Positions 27,807 to 35,781 of a stretch of DNA of 64,000 nt are shown piece after piece. The translations under genes and the position numbers were made by a program. This stretch comes from JBDSLU01 sp963844435 (GTDB taxonomy: Bacteria > Acidobacteriota > Vicinamibacteria > Vicinamibacterales > Vicinamibacteraceae). Each line of letters opens with the position of its first letter. Positions within the stretch are counted from its first letter, which is position 1. The stretch is taken from contig CAWJOG010000012.1 in assembly GCA_963844435.1 (NCBI GenBank), positions 62,001 through 126,000 of the forward strand. Reading direction: 5' to 3'. The notes beneath the pieces are model-generated. The model worked only from the letters and a program-made list of their open reading frames with translations, did not search any database and was not told the DNA's origin.

Positions 27807-27822
27807 TCCCGGGAAGGGACTA
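27804..27822. terminator. Bidirectional hairpin formed by two stop codons
   Basis: TAGTCCC-GGGAA-GGGACTA: a 7-bp stem whose outer bases are the TAG stops of both convergent genes (SCO and Crp/Fnr). No T-tract; candidate bidirectional terminator. Confidence 0.4.
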
Positions 27823-28518
27823 CTCGCCGTCCGCGGCGTCTTGCAGGCGCTCGGCGTCGAGCACGGCGACGTGGGCGCGCGTCGAGTGGACGAGGCCGGC
27901 GCCTTCCCACTCAGTGAGGATCCGGCTCACCGTGAAGAGCGTCGTGCCGGTCAGCTCGGCCAGTTCCTGGCGCGTCAGCGTGTGCGGAACGGTCAGCCCG
28001 GCGGCGCCGGCGGCGGCCTTCACGGGCTGGGTGAGGCGCAGCAGCGTGTGCGCCAGCCGCTGGCGTACGTCGAGGGTCGCCAGCTCGCGCAGCCGCGTCA
28101 GGGCGTCGTCCATGTGCGCGGTCATCTCGCGGAGGATGTTGGTCTTGAGCTGCGGGTAGCGCGCCAGCAGCTCGGCCAGCTGACCGCGCGACCAGGCCAG
28201 GACGTTCACCTCGTCGCAGGCGGTCGCGGACACCGGATACGGCGCCTCGCCGAGCGCCGCCACGCCGGCGACCGGATCGCCCGGACCGACGAACCGCACG
28301 ATCACCTCGGCGCCTTCCGGCGTGAGCTGCGTCAGCTTGAGATAGCCGCGCTCCATCAGGAAGAACGTGCTCGCCGGCTCGCCCTGCCGCATCAGGACCT
28401 GGCCCTTGCGCAGCGAGCGATGGGCGCCGGCCCCGAGCACGGCCTCGCTGTCGGGCGCGGCCATCGCCTGGAACAGGCGGGACGTCGTCGCTGCCGCGGT
28501 CGGGCGCGCGTCGGCCAT
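27820..28518 (-). CDS. Crp/Fnr-family regulator (DNR/NnrR-like)
   Basis: A 232-residue regulator: cyclic-nucleotide-type beta-roll (LRKGQVLMRQGEPAS, FVGPGDPVAGVAALG), long dimer helix and C-terminal winged helix (HTLTRQELAELTGTTLFTVSRILTEW). The recognition helix keeps the Ser-Arg of FNR's E-x-x-S-R but has Phe for Glu. There is no N-terminal Cys cluster, so it is not an oxygen-sensing Fe-S FNR. A DNR-like NO or redox sensor is more likely. It sits beside the nos/SCO promoter that carries an FNR-type box. TATACT lies exactly 6 nt before the ATG. Confidence 0.87.
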   Translation of the reverse strand: MADARPTAAATTSRLFQAMAAPDSEAVLGAGAHRSLRKGQVLMRQGEPASTFFLMERGYLKLTQLTPEGAEVIVRFVGPGDPVAGVAALGEAPYPVSATACDEVNVLAWSRGQLAELLARYPQLKTNILREMTAHMDDALTRLRELATLDVRQRLAHTLLRLTQPVKAAAGAAGLTVPHTLTRQELAELTGTTLFTVSRILTEWEGAGLVHSTRAHVAVLDAERLQDAADGE

Positions 28519-28524
28519 GCGTCG

Positions 28525-28530
28525 AGTATA
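28525..28530 (-). promoter_or_regulatory. -10 box of the Crp/Fnr gene (TATACT)
   Basis: Six nt before the ATG at 28518; the predicted transcription start is the A of the ATG (leaderless). Confidence 0.6.
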
Positions 28531-28552
28531 TGCGGCGCGTCGCCGGCCAGCG

Positions 28553-28960
28553 TCAGCGCGGATCGCCGCCCCACTCGCGCGGATCGACGTCGGCGATCGT
28601 CTCGGAGAAGGTCCAGGCGCGGCCAGTGAAGTCGAGCGCCGTGTACTGGCGCTCGCCGTACGGAAAGTCGGTCGGCGTCATGGCGATCGTCGCGCCGTGG
28701 GCCGCCGCGCGATCGCAGTGGGCGCGCGCGTCCTCGACGCGGACCATGATGGAGTCGCCGCCACGCGGCTCGCCGGCGACGGCACCGCCGGTGATCACGA
28801 TGGCACCATCCCCGGCGTTCAACTGGGCGCGGTGATCGCCGATGCCGAGACGCAGCGTGAAGCCGAAGGCGGCCGCCAGCCAGGCGACCGCTTCCGGCAC
28901 CGACGGGTAGGCCAGGACCGGAATCACGGTGGTGGCCGGCATGGAGCGGTTCTGCAGCAT
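28553..28960 (-). CDS. VOC-superfamily (glyoxalase/bleomycin-resistance-like) protein
   Basis: A 135-residue single-module VOC protein: IPVLAYPSVPEAVAWLAAAFGF, then a central RVEDARAHCDRAAAHGA and a C-terminal RQYTALDFTGRAWTFSE, the usual beta-alpha-beta-beta-beta pattern (PhnB/glyoxalase-like). The metal or substrate is not predictable. TAAGCT lies 7 nt before the ATG. A later ATG at 28942 is possible but less well placed. Confidence 0.75.
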   Translation of the reverse strand: MLQNRSMPATTVIPVLAYPSVPEAVAWLAAAFGFTLRLGIGDHRAQLNAGDGAIVITGGAVAGEPRGGDSIMVRVEDARAHCDRAAAHGATIAMTPTDFPYGERQYTALDFTGRAWTFSETIADVDPREWGGDPR

Positions 28961-28967
28961 CGCTGCA

Positions 28968-28973
28968 GCTTAA
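28968..28973 (-). promoter_or_regulatory. -10 box of the VOC gene (TAAGCT)
   Basis: Seven nt before the ATG at 28960, so the transcript would be near-leaderless. Confidence 0.4.
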
Positions 28974-28976
28974 TCG

Positions 28977-29888
28977 TCAGGCGCCGGCAGCGCGGGCCGA
29001 GCCGTGGTAGGCCTGCGCGATGACGCCGGCGAACTGCTCGAAGGTCGTCGGCGTCGTGTTCGCGGCGTTCCGGCCTTCGATGGACTTCACGATCCCGTCG
29101 TCGAACGCCTTGTCCATCTCGGCGTAGAGATCGGCCACGCTCTTCGACAGTCCCGCCTGCTGCAGCGCCGCCGAGTAGTCGGCGTACGGGAACTGCACGT
29201 AGGCCAGGTCCGGCTTGCCGATCGTGGCGCCAATGATGCGCGTGGCCTCGTCGAAGCTCAGGTCGCGCGGGCCGAGCAGCTCCCGCACCTGGAATCCGTT
29301 CCAATCGCGCGCGGCGAGCGCCCGCGCCGCGAAGGCCGCGATGTCCTGCGTCGCGATCATCGGCAGGGTCGTCCTTCCGGCAGCGCCGCCGCCGTTGATC
29401 CCCTGGTGACGGATCAAGTCGAGCGAGTGGAGGAAGTTCTCGAAGAAGTAGCCGGGGCGCAGCACCAGCACGCTGGTGCCGGTCAGGCGCTTCAGACGCG
29501 CTTCCTGCGCGTGCAGCCCGGCGATCGGCCCGGTGCCCGACGGCAGGTCGGCCCCGACGCTGCTGATCGCGACCGCGTGGCCGACGCCGCCCTTCGCGAT
29601 CGCCTCGGCGATCGACGTCCCGACTCGATCCATCTCGGCGCGGGCGTCGGGCGAGACGGGGTTGGGCGGCAGCAGCGTGAACGCGGCGTCCGCGCCCGCG
29701 AAGGCCCGGCTGAGGAACGCGGCGTCGGCGGCGTCGCCGAGCAGGACCTCCGCGCCCCTCCCCCTTGCCCCGGCCAGCTTCTCCGCCGACCGTCCAATTG
29801 CCCGAACCGCGTGCCCGCCGGCCAGCAGGTGCTCCGTGATCCTGCTGCCGATGTTGCCGCTCGCGCCCATCACCGCAATCGTCGCCAT
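28977..29888 (-). CDS. NmrA-like NAD(P)-binding protein
   Basis: A 303-residue Rossmann protein of the NmrA/atypical SDR type. It has the nucleotide motif IAVMGASGNIGSRI at the N-terminus, an SSVGAD segment and LRPGYFFENFL, with no Tyr-x-x-x-Lys catalytic pair, as in NmrA. Such proteins act as NAD(P)(H) sensors or quinone/flavin reductases. It is divergent from an AraC-family regulator, which often controls such a neighbour; GGGAGAG provides a ribosome site. Confidence 0.85.
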   Translation of the reverse strand: MATIAVMGASGNIGSRITEHLLAGGHAVRAIGRSAEKLAGARGRGAEVLLGDAADAAFLSRAFAGADAAFTLLPPNPVSPDARAEMDRVGTSIAEAIAKGGVGHAVAISSVGADLPSGTGPIAGLHAQEARLKRLTGTSVLVLRPGYFFENFLHSLDLIRHQGINGGGAAGRTTLPMIATQDIAAFAARALAARDWNGFQVRELLGPRDLSFDEATRIIGATIGKPDLAYVQFPYADYSAALQQAGLSKSVADLYAEMDKAFDDGIVKSIEGRNAANTTPTTFEQFAGVIAQAYHGSARAAGA

Positions 29889-29945
29889 ATAGTCTCTCCC
29901 GGGTTGTGAACCTCGCCGCGCCGCGCTCCCAAGTGAGTCGCGACG

Positions 29946-29956
29946 AGAACAGTTCT
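29946..29956. promoter_or_regulatory. Short palindrome between NmrA-like and AraC-like genes
   Basis: AGAAC-A-GTTCT in the 99-base divergent region. Possible operator; AraC proteins more often use direct repeats, so this is weak. Confidence 0.2.
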
Positions 29957-29983
29957 ACGCCCTCGGATCCGGACGGTCCATGA

Positions 29984-29989
29984 TAGGAT
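29984..29989 (+). promoter_or_regulatory. -10 box of the AraC-type gene (TAGGAT)
   Basis: Ends 7 nt before the ATG at 29997 and overlaps the alternative ATG at 29988, which argues for the later start. Confidence 0.45.
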
Positions 29990-29996
29990 GTCGCAA

Positions 29997-31001
29997 ATGT
30001 ATAGCCGATCGTCCGAGCCGGCCCAGGACCTCTGTGTGGTGCTGGACGAGCCGACCTGGACCCAGCCGAACGACGCCCTGACCGAGGTGCTGCGGGATCT
30101 GCGGCTCGTCCAGAGCTTCTACTGTCACAGCGAGCTGACCGCGCCGTGGGGACTGGGACTGCCCGCCGAGGACCACGCCATCTTCCATTTCGTCGCCGAC
30201 GGCGAAGCCTGGCTGGAGCGTCCCGGCGCCGAGCCGACCCGCCTGGGCCTCGGCGACTTCCTCCTCGTGGCGCCCGGTGTCGAGCATTCAGTGTCGAGCG
30301 GCCCGGGCGTGCGCTGTCTGAACGTCCACGAGCTGCCCTACGAGATGGTCGGACGGGCGATGCTGCTGCGCCACGGCGGCGATGGTGCGCGCACGGTGCT
30401 GGCGTGCGGCGGCGTGCGCTTCGAGGATCCGGCGGCGCATCCGCTGGTCGGGCTCATGCCGAACGTGCTGCACATCCGCGGCACCGAGGACGGCGAGGCC
30501 TTCCTGATGCGGCACATGCTCGCCGCGATGACCAGCGAGGCGCTGAACCCGCGGCCCGGCGGCACCACCGTGATGCTGCGGCTCGCCGACATCCTGGTGA
30601 TCCACGCCATCCGGTGGTGGATCGACGCGGCCGACGACGACCGATCGGGATGGCTCGGGGCGCTGCGCGATCCGCAGATCGGCCGCGCGCTCGTGCAGAT
30701 CCACCGCCAGCCGGAGCGCGATTGGACGGTGGCCGGCCTGGCCGCCAGCGTCCACATGTCGCGCTCGGTGTTCTCGGATCGCTTCACGGCGCTGGTGGGT
30801 GCGCCGCCGCTGCTTTACCTGACCCGCTGGCGCATGCACCTCGCCGCGCGGTGGCTGCGCGAGGATCGCACCAGCCTCGGCGAGGTCGCGAGTCGTCTCG
30901 GCTACGAATCGGAGCCGTCGTTCAGCCGCGCCTTCAAGCGCCATATCGGCGTGGCGCCCGGCGCGGTCCGGCGGGGACGCGCGGTGCGCGCCCCCGCCTG
31001 A
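29997..31001 (+). CDS. AraC-family regulator with cupin sensor domain
   Basis: A 334-residue regulator. The N-terminal cupin (HAIFHFVADGEAWLE, GDFLLVAPGVEHSV) belongs to the AraC cupin_6 type. The C-terminal double helix-turn-helix (WTVAGLAASVHMSRSVFSDRF and SLGEVASRLGYESEPSFSRAFKR) is typical, with the PxxxxxxW-like second HTH intact. It is divergent from the NmrA-like gene, its probable target. The start at 29997 is favoured over 29988 because the -10 box overlaps the latter. Confidence 0.88.
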   Translation: MYSRSSEPAQDLCVVLDEPTWTQPNDALTEVLRDLRLVQSFYCHSELTAPWGLGLPAEDHAIFHFVADGEAWLERPGAEPTRLGLGDFLLVAPGVEHSVSSGPGVRCLNVHELPYEMVGRAMLLRHGGDGARTVLACGGVRFEDPAAHPLVGLMPNVLHIRGTEDGEAFLMRHMLAAMTSEALNPRPGGTTVMLRLADILVIHAIRWWIDAADDDRSGWLGALRDPQIGRALVQIHRQPERDWTVAGLAASVHMSRSVFSDRFTALVGAPPLLYLTRWRMHLAARWLREDRTSLGEVASRLGYESEPSFSRAFKRHIGVAPGAVRRGRAVRAPA

Positions 31002-31009
31002 CGTCTCCC

Positions 31010-31402
31010 CTAAAAACGCATCCCGAACGCGAGCAGGAACGTCCGGCCGCCGTCGAAACCCGGACGCCACGTCGGGTAGTCCAGGTTCCGCGTCGCCTGG
31101 CCGAAACGCGCGCCCTGGACGTAGCCGGTCGGCAGGCCGAGCGAATCTCGCGGGCTGTTCGGGTCGGCGCTCACCACGACGTCGTGTCCAATCACCATGC
31201 CGTCCATCTCGATCGTGACCATGTATTCACCGGGCGGCAGCCCGCGCACCACGTAGATGCCGTTGACGTCGGTGACTGCCGACTGCGTGCCCTGAAGCGC
31301 CGGCGACTCGATGGTGATCGTCGCCCCGGGCATGGACAGGCCGTCGTTGGACGTGATGGTCCGTGATACGCCGCTCAGACCTCCCCACCGACAAGACCCC
31401 AC
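31010..31402 (-). pseudogene. TonB-receptor remnant: carboxypeptidase-like domain joined to a barrel C-terminus
   Basis: About 130 codons. The first half (GATITIESPALQGTQSAV, GIYVVRGLPPGEYMVTIE) is the N-terminal beta-sandwich domain of Oar-type receptors. The second half (SLGLPTGYVQGARFGQATR, ending TFLLAFGMRF) is the last strands of a TonB barrel with its terminal Phe. The plug and nearly the whole barrel, normally more than 700 residues, are missing, and no signal peptide or clear start is seen. An in-frame internal deletion is the simplest explanation. Whether it is still expressed is unknown. Confidence 0.7.
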
Positions 31403-31405
31403 CAA

Positions 31406-31638
31406 CCCAACGCCTACCCCCCTTCTTCTCTCTCTCCTCCAATCCCCCCCCCGACACAGACGGGGAACGCGGTGGGACCACTGGACCGACCCCTCCGAGA
31501 ATCGGTCCGTGCTCCAGCGATGGCTCGCGGAATGTGGCGGGCACGCGGAGGGAAGTGACCAACGCGCGCCCTTCGGGGACGGACCACGGCGCGGCTGAGA
31601 CAGCGCCGGCGACGACCTTCGTGGTACAAACTGACGCG
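31406..31638. other. Intergenic region with pyrimidine-rich tract
   Basis: No gene seen in these 233 bases. It begins with a C/T run (about 31417-31453, including a C9-10 tract) and contains the inverted repeat GGACCGA(31483-31489)/TCGGTCC(31502-31508). On the minus strand ACCGCG after GTGGTCCC recalls part of a T-box, but the rest is absent. Confidence 0.4.
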
Positions 31639-32930
31639 ATGCGGCCCCCGTTCCTCCTCGCGACCGCGGTCGCGATCGCGCTTGCCGGCACTGCCCTCCC
31701 CCGCGCCCAGATGACCACCGACCACGACAGCGCCAGGCGGCTCGCCCAGGCGAAGCGGCTGGCCGAACGTGCCCCCTTGATCGACGGGCACAACGACCTC
31801 CCGTTGCGGATGCGCGAGCAGAAGCCGCGCTACGACTTCGACGTGTTCGATCTGCGCCAGCCCCGGCCCACGTTCCACACCGACATCGCGCGCCTGCGGG
31901 CCGGCGGCCTCGGCGGTCAGTTCTGGTCGGTTTACGTTCCCGGCACGCTCCAGGGCGGTTCGGCCGTCACCGCAGACGCTCGAGCAGATCGACTCGGTGC
32001 AGGAGATGCTGCGCCGCTATCCCGACGTGTTCGAGGCCGCCCGCACCGCCGCCGACGTCGAGCGGATCGCCAGGGCCGGCCGCGTCGCCTCGATGATGGG
32101 CATGGAGGGCGGGCACTCAATCGACGGGTCACTCGCCGCTGCTGCGTCAGTTCGCGCGGATGGGCGTCGGCTACATGACGCTGACGCACAACGTGACGCT
32201 GCCGTGGGCCGACGCGGCGATGGACGTCGCCCGCAACGGCGGCCTCTCGGCGTTCGGCGAGGAGGTGGTGCGTGAGATGAACCGCCTCGGGATGCTCGTC
32301 GACCTGAGCCACGTGTCGCCGGACACCATGCGCGACGCCCTGCGCGTGAGCGAGGCGCCGGTGATCTTCTCGCACTCGTCGGCGCGGGCGATCTGCGACG
32401 TGCCGCGCAACGTGCCCGACGACGTCCTGGCCGAGGTGAAGAAGAACGGCGGCGTCGTGATGGTCGCCTTCGTGCCCGGGTTCATCACGCCCGAGGCCGC
32501 TCCCCGCCACGTGAAACGCGAGGCCGAGCGCGACCGGCTGAAGGCCCTGCCGCAGTCCACGCCGGCAGCGGTCACCGCCGCCATGGAGGCGTGGGACAAG
32601 GCGAACCCAGTCCCGAAGGCGACGCTCGCCCAGGTCGCCGATCACATCGACCACATCCGCAAGGTCGCCGGCGTCGATCACATCGGGATCGGCGCCGACT
32701 TCGACGGCATCACCGACGTCATCGCCGGGCTCGAGGACGTCAGCACGTATCCGGCGCTGTTCGCCGAATTGCTCCGCCGCGGCTACAGCGAGGACGACGT
32801 GCAGAAGATCGCCGGCCGCAACGTGCTGCGCGCGATGCGCGGCGCGGAAACCGTCGCGCAGCGGCTCCAGAAGGCGCGCGGCCCGTCGAAGGCCACCATC
32901 GAGGCGCTCGATGGCGGGATGAAGAAGTAG
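31639..32930 (+). CDS. Membrane dipeptidase (peptidase M19), two frame breaks
   Basis: About 430 residues with a signal peptide (FLLATAVAIALAGTALP). M19 zinc-ligand regions are all present: DGHNDLPLR, MGMEGGHSI, LVDLSHVS, IFSHSSAR and IGADFDG. These enzymes cleave dipeptides. Frame changes are needed near 31975 and 32135; each segment matches the family without gaps, so sequence errors are likely. The corrinoid adenosyltransferase gene follows after 12 bases. Confidence 0.87.
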
Positions 32931-32942
32931 GAGCCGGCGCGC

Positions 32943-33507
32943 ATGCCCAGACTGACGAAGATCTACACCCGCAAGGGCGACGACGGCTCGACCGGCCTCG
33001 GCGGCGGCCAGCGCGTCGCCAAGGATTCACCGCGCGTCGCCGCCTACGGCACCGTCGACGAGCTCAACTCGGCGATCGGCGTCGCGCTCGCGCACGGCCT
33101 CGTGCCGCGTCTCGCGCAGGCGCTGCCGCCGATCCAGAACGAGCTGTTCCACCTCGGCTCGGATCTGTGCTTCCTCGAAGAGGACAAGGGCAAGTGGCCG
33201 ATCCCGCAGATCGAGCCGCGCCACGTCGACGCGCTCGAAGCGCTGATCGACGAGCTGAACGAGGTGGTCGGCCCGCTCGCCAACTTCATCCTGCCGGGCG
33301 GCTCACCGGGCTCGGCGCACCTGCACGTCGCCCGCACCATCTGCCGCCGCGCCGAGCGCGACGTGCTCGACGCTGTCGCGCCTCGAACCCATCGGCCAGC
33401 ACGCGATGAAGTACCTGAACCGCCTGTCGGATGCCCTGTTCGTGATGGCGCGCTACGAGAACCACCAGCGCGGCGTCGCCGAGCCGCTCTGGGACGAGAA
33501 GGCCTGA
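32943..33507 (+). CDS. ATP:cob(I)alamin adenosyltransferase (PduO type), one frame break
   Basis: About 187 residues. The N-terminus KIYTRKGDDGSTGLGGG is the ATP-binding signature of PduO/MMAB adenosyltransferases, followed by YGTVDELNSAIG and the C-terminal YLNRLSDALFVMARYEN. A frame change near 33375 (at VL-SRLEPIGQ) is needed to reach the natural end at 33507. It makes adenosylcobalamin, so the organism uses or salvages B12. No B12-dependent enzyme is coded nearby. Confidence 0.9.
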
Positions 33508-33512
33508 CCCGC

Positions 33513-33959
33513 TCAGCCTGACGCGCGGACCGCCACCAGCCACTCGGCGTCGTCGAGCCACGACCATATCGCCGCGGCAGCGCCGAGCGTCGCCAGCGCC
33601 TGCTGCGCATCGGCAGGCGTCTTCGGGTAGGCCGGCGCGGGAGGCAGCGCATCCGGCTCGGGCGCGTGATCGAAGAACAGCAGCAGCCAATCGCCGTAGG
33701 CCAAACCCGCGCCACCGGCGTCGCCGAGCGTCTGATCCGGCGACAGCGTCAGCCATTGACCGTGCGTGTCGTCCGGCGAGTCGCTGAGCCACAGTCGCCG
33801 CACGGGCGCCACGTCGGCGATCCGCCGCACCAGCGCCTCCCGCTCCTCTTCGGCACGCCCGTACTGCCACGGCCAGTGCGGCAGCCGGATGTGCCAGACG
33901 CCGGGCACATCGGTCGTCTGCACCTGCAGGTGCGGCATCGACGATGGATCGAGGGTCAT
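33513..33959 (-). CDS. Hypothetical protein, 148 aa
   Basis: Not recognised. A soluble, tryptophan-rich acidic protein without signal peptide or TM helix (VWHIRLPHWPWQYGRAEEE, WLLLFFDHAPEP, IWSWLDDAEWLV). Its 3' end converges on the adenosyltransferase gene with 5 bases between. TAGCAT (33967-33972) lies 7 nt before the ATG and overlaps the divergent TACACT box of the GMC gene. Coding potential is supported by codon use and the promoter placement. Confidence 0.6.
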   Translation of the reverse strand: MTLDPSSMPHLQVQTTDVPGVWHIRLPHWPWQYGRAEEEREALVRRIADVAPVRRLWLSDSPDDTHGQWLTLSPDQTLGDAGGAGLAYGDWLLLFFDHAPEPDALPPAPAYPKTPADAQQALATLGAAAAIWSWLDDAEWLVAVRASG

Positions 33960-33966
33960 CCTCTCG

Positions 33967-33976
33967 ATGCTACACT
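33967..33976. promoter_or_regulatory. Overlapping divergent -10 boxes
   Basis: ATGCTACACT holds TAGCAT on the minus strand (for the hypothetical gene at 33959) and TACACT on the plus strand (for the GMC gene at 34018). The two share a TA pair, so polymerase binding should be mutually exclusive. Confidence 0.5.
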
Positions 33977-33986
33977 CGCCGCATCC

Positions 33987-34001
33987 ACTGGTCTGACCAG
34001 T
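33987..34001 (+). promoter_or_regulatory. GntR/FadR-type operator candidate before the GMC gene
   Basis: ACTGGT-CTG-ACCAGT, a perfect palindrome matching the TNGTNNNACNA form of FadR-subfamily GntR sites. It begins about 4 bases after the predicted transcription start (about 33983), a repressor position. Confidence 0.45.
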
Positions 34002-34017
34002 TCGAGGGAAGGGTGGG

Positions 34018-35781
34018 ATGGCGCAAGTCGCACCGCGATCGGTCGTCCACGACGTCGTGATCATCGGCTCCGGGGCCGGCGGCGGCACGGTGACCAAGGT
34101 GCTGGCCGACCTCGGAGTGAAGGTCCTCCTGATGGAGGCCGGCCCGATGGTGAGCATGGGCGACTTCAAGATGCTGCAGCCGCCATCGAGCGTCTGGCAT
34201 CGCGGCGCCGGCGAGATGGCCCAGCTCTACACCACCGGCCAGGGCGCGCCGCTCAACTTCAACGCCGGCTTTGCCGCCAACATCGCGGACGAGCCGTATG
34301 CGGTGGCGCCGGGCAGCAACTTCCGCTGGTTCCGCTCGCGCGTCATCGGCGGCCGCACCAACCACTACTCGCGCGTCCAGTTGCGTTACGCCGACTACGA
34401 CTTCAAGGGCCACGACTTCGACGGCGTCGGCTGGAACTGGCCGATCAGCTATCAGGACATCGCGCCCTACTACGACAAGGCGGAGCGTCTGATCGGCGTC
34501 ACCGGCAAGGCCGAGGGCATCCGCAGCGCGCCGGACGGCATCTTCCAGACGCCGGCGGCGCTGAAGCCCGGCGAGATCCTGGTGCAGAAGGGCTGCGCGA
34601 CGCTCGGGATCCGCGCCATCAACGCCCGCCAGGCGGTGCTCACGAAGGCGCAGGACGGACGGGCGGCGTGCCACTACTGCGGGCAGTGCATGCGCGGCTG
34701 CGCCACGGCGTCCAACTACGCGTCGAGCTACGTGCAGATCTTCCCGGCGATGAAAACGGGCAACGTGACCGTCGTCGCCAACGCGATGGCGCGCGAACTC
34801 GTCACCGACGACTCCGGCAAGGTCACGGCGGTGTCCTACGTGGACAAGCTGACCGGCACGGAGCAGCAGGTGCGGTGCCGCACCGTGGTGCTGTCGGCGT
34901 CGGCGTGCGAGTCGGCGCGCCTGCTGCTCAACTCGAAGTCGCCGCGGCATCCGCAGGGGCTCGCCAACGAGAATGGCCAGGTCGGCAAGTACCTCACCGA
35001 CACCGTCGGCTTCGGCATGTCGGCGCAGGTCCCGGCGCTGGCCGGCACGCCGGTCTTCAACTCGGACGGCTACGGCGCGCACCTCTACATCCCCTGGTGG
35101 ATGCTGGAGCGCCACAAGGAGCTGGGCTTCCCGCGCGGCTACCACGTCGAGGTCGGCGCCGGCGGCTTCGGCATGCCCGGCCTGGGGTTCGGCGCCGGCA
35201 CCTACAACCGCACCGAGGGCTACGGCCTGCCGATGAAGAAGGCGATCCGGGAGAGCTACGGCGGCACCACCGTCAGCCTGAGCGGCCGCGGCGCGATGGT
35301 CCCGAACGAGGACTGCTTCTGCGAGATCGATCCCGACCTGAAGGACAAGTGGGGGATCCCGGTGCTGCGCTTCCACTGGAAGTGGAGCGACTACGAGATC
35401 AACCAGGTGAAGCACATGCGCGAGTCGTTCCGCGCGATCCTCGAGACGATCGGCGGCACGGTGAACCCGCAGCAGTTCGGGCCGCCAGCCGCAGCACGCC
35501 CGACGACTCCGGAGTCGACGTCAACTCCGGAGTCGTCTGCGCCGCGCATGGGCGCCGGCGGCGGCGTGATCCACGAAGTCGGCTGCGTGCGCATGGGCGA
35601 CGATCCGAAGACCAGCGTGCTGAACGCCTTCTGCCGCGCCCACCACGTGCCGAACCTGTTCGTCGCGGACGGCGGGCCGTTCGTCAGCCACGCCGACAAG
35701 AACCCGACGCACACGATCATCGCGCTGGCGTGGCGCACGGCCGAATACCTGGCGTCGGAGCTGAAGAAGGCCAATGTCTGA
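34018..35781 (+). CDS. GMC-family FAD dehydrogenase, large subunit
   Basis: A 587-residue flavoprotein with the FAD motif VVIIGSGAGGGTVT, and C-terminal HEVGCVRMG and NPTHTIIALAWR as in gluconate/sorbitol/glucose FAD dehydrogenases. A cluster CHYCGQCMRGC (C-x2-C-x2-C-x3-C) probably ligates an Fe-S cluster, as known for FAD-glucose dehydrogenase. It overlaps the small-subunit gene by 8 bases. At about residues 496-507 a TPEST/STPES stretch is encoded by a 34-base palindrome (see findings). The sugar or polyol substrate is unknown; no cytochrome subunit follows. Confidence 0.88.
   Translation: MAQVAPRSVVHDVVIIGSGAGGGTVTKVLADLGVKVLLMEAGPMVSMGDFKMLQPPSSVWHRGAGEMAQLYTTGQGAPLNFNAGFAANIADEPYAVAPGSNFRWFRSRVIGGRTNHYSRVQLRYADYDFKGHDFDGVGWNWPISYQDIAPYYDKAERLIGVTGKAEGIRSAPDGIFQTPAALKPGEILVQKGCATLGIRAINARQAVLTKAQDGRAACHYCGQCMRGCATASNYASSYVQIFPAMKTGNVTVVANAMARELVTDDSGKVTAVSYVDKLTGTEQQVRCRTVVLSASACESARLLLNSKSPRHPQGLANENGQVGKYLTDTVGFGMSAQVPALAGTPVFNSDGYGAHLYIPWWMLERHKELGFPRGYHVEVGAGGFGMPGLGFGAGTYNRTEGYGLPMKKAIRESYGGTTVSLSGRGAMVPNEDCFCEIDPDLKDKWGIPVLRFHWKWSDYEINQVKHMRESFRAILETIGGTVNPQQFGPPAAARPTTPESTSTPESSAPRMGAGGGVIHEVGCVRMGDDPKTSVLNAFCRAHHVPNLFVADGGPFVSHADKNPTHTIIALAWRTAEYLASELKKANV
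35503..35536. repeat. 34-base near-palindrome inside the GMC gene
   Basis: Two ACTCCGGAGT cores, each within an inverted repeat, flank GACGT-type sequence; the whole 34 bases reads the same on both strands except for two positions. A 16-base relative, ACGACTCCGGAGTCGT, occurs at 60712-60727. Confidence 0.5.

Noticed and set aside
29946..29956. AraC operator at AGAACAGTTCT
   Set aside because: Too short and of the wrong symmetry for typical AraC sites; kept only as a weak feature, not as a finding.
31406..31500. T-box riboswitch on the minus strand
   Set aside because: Only an ACCGCG with a partial GTGG is seen; stem I hallmarks and an amino-acid gene downstream are missing.
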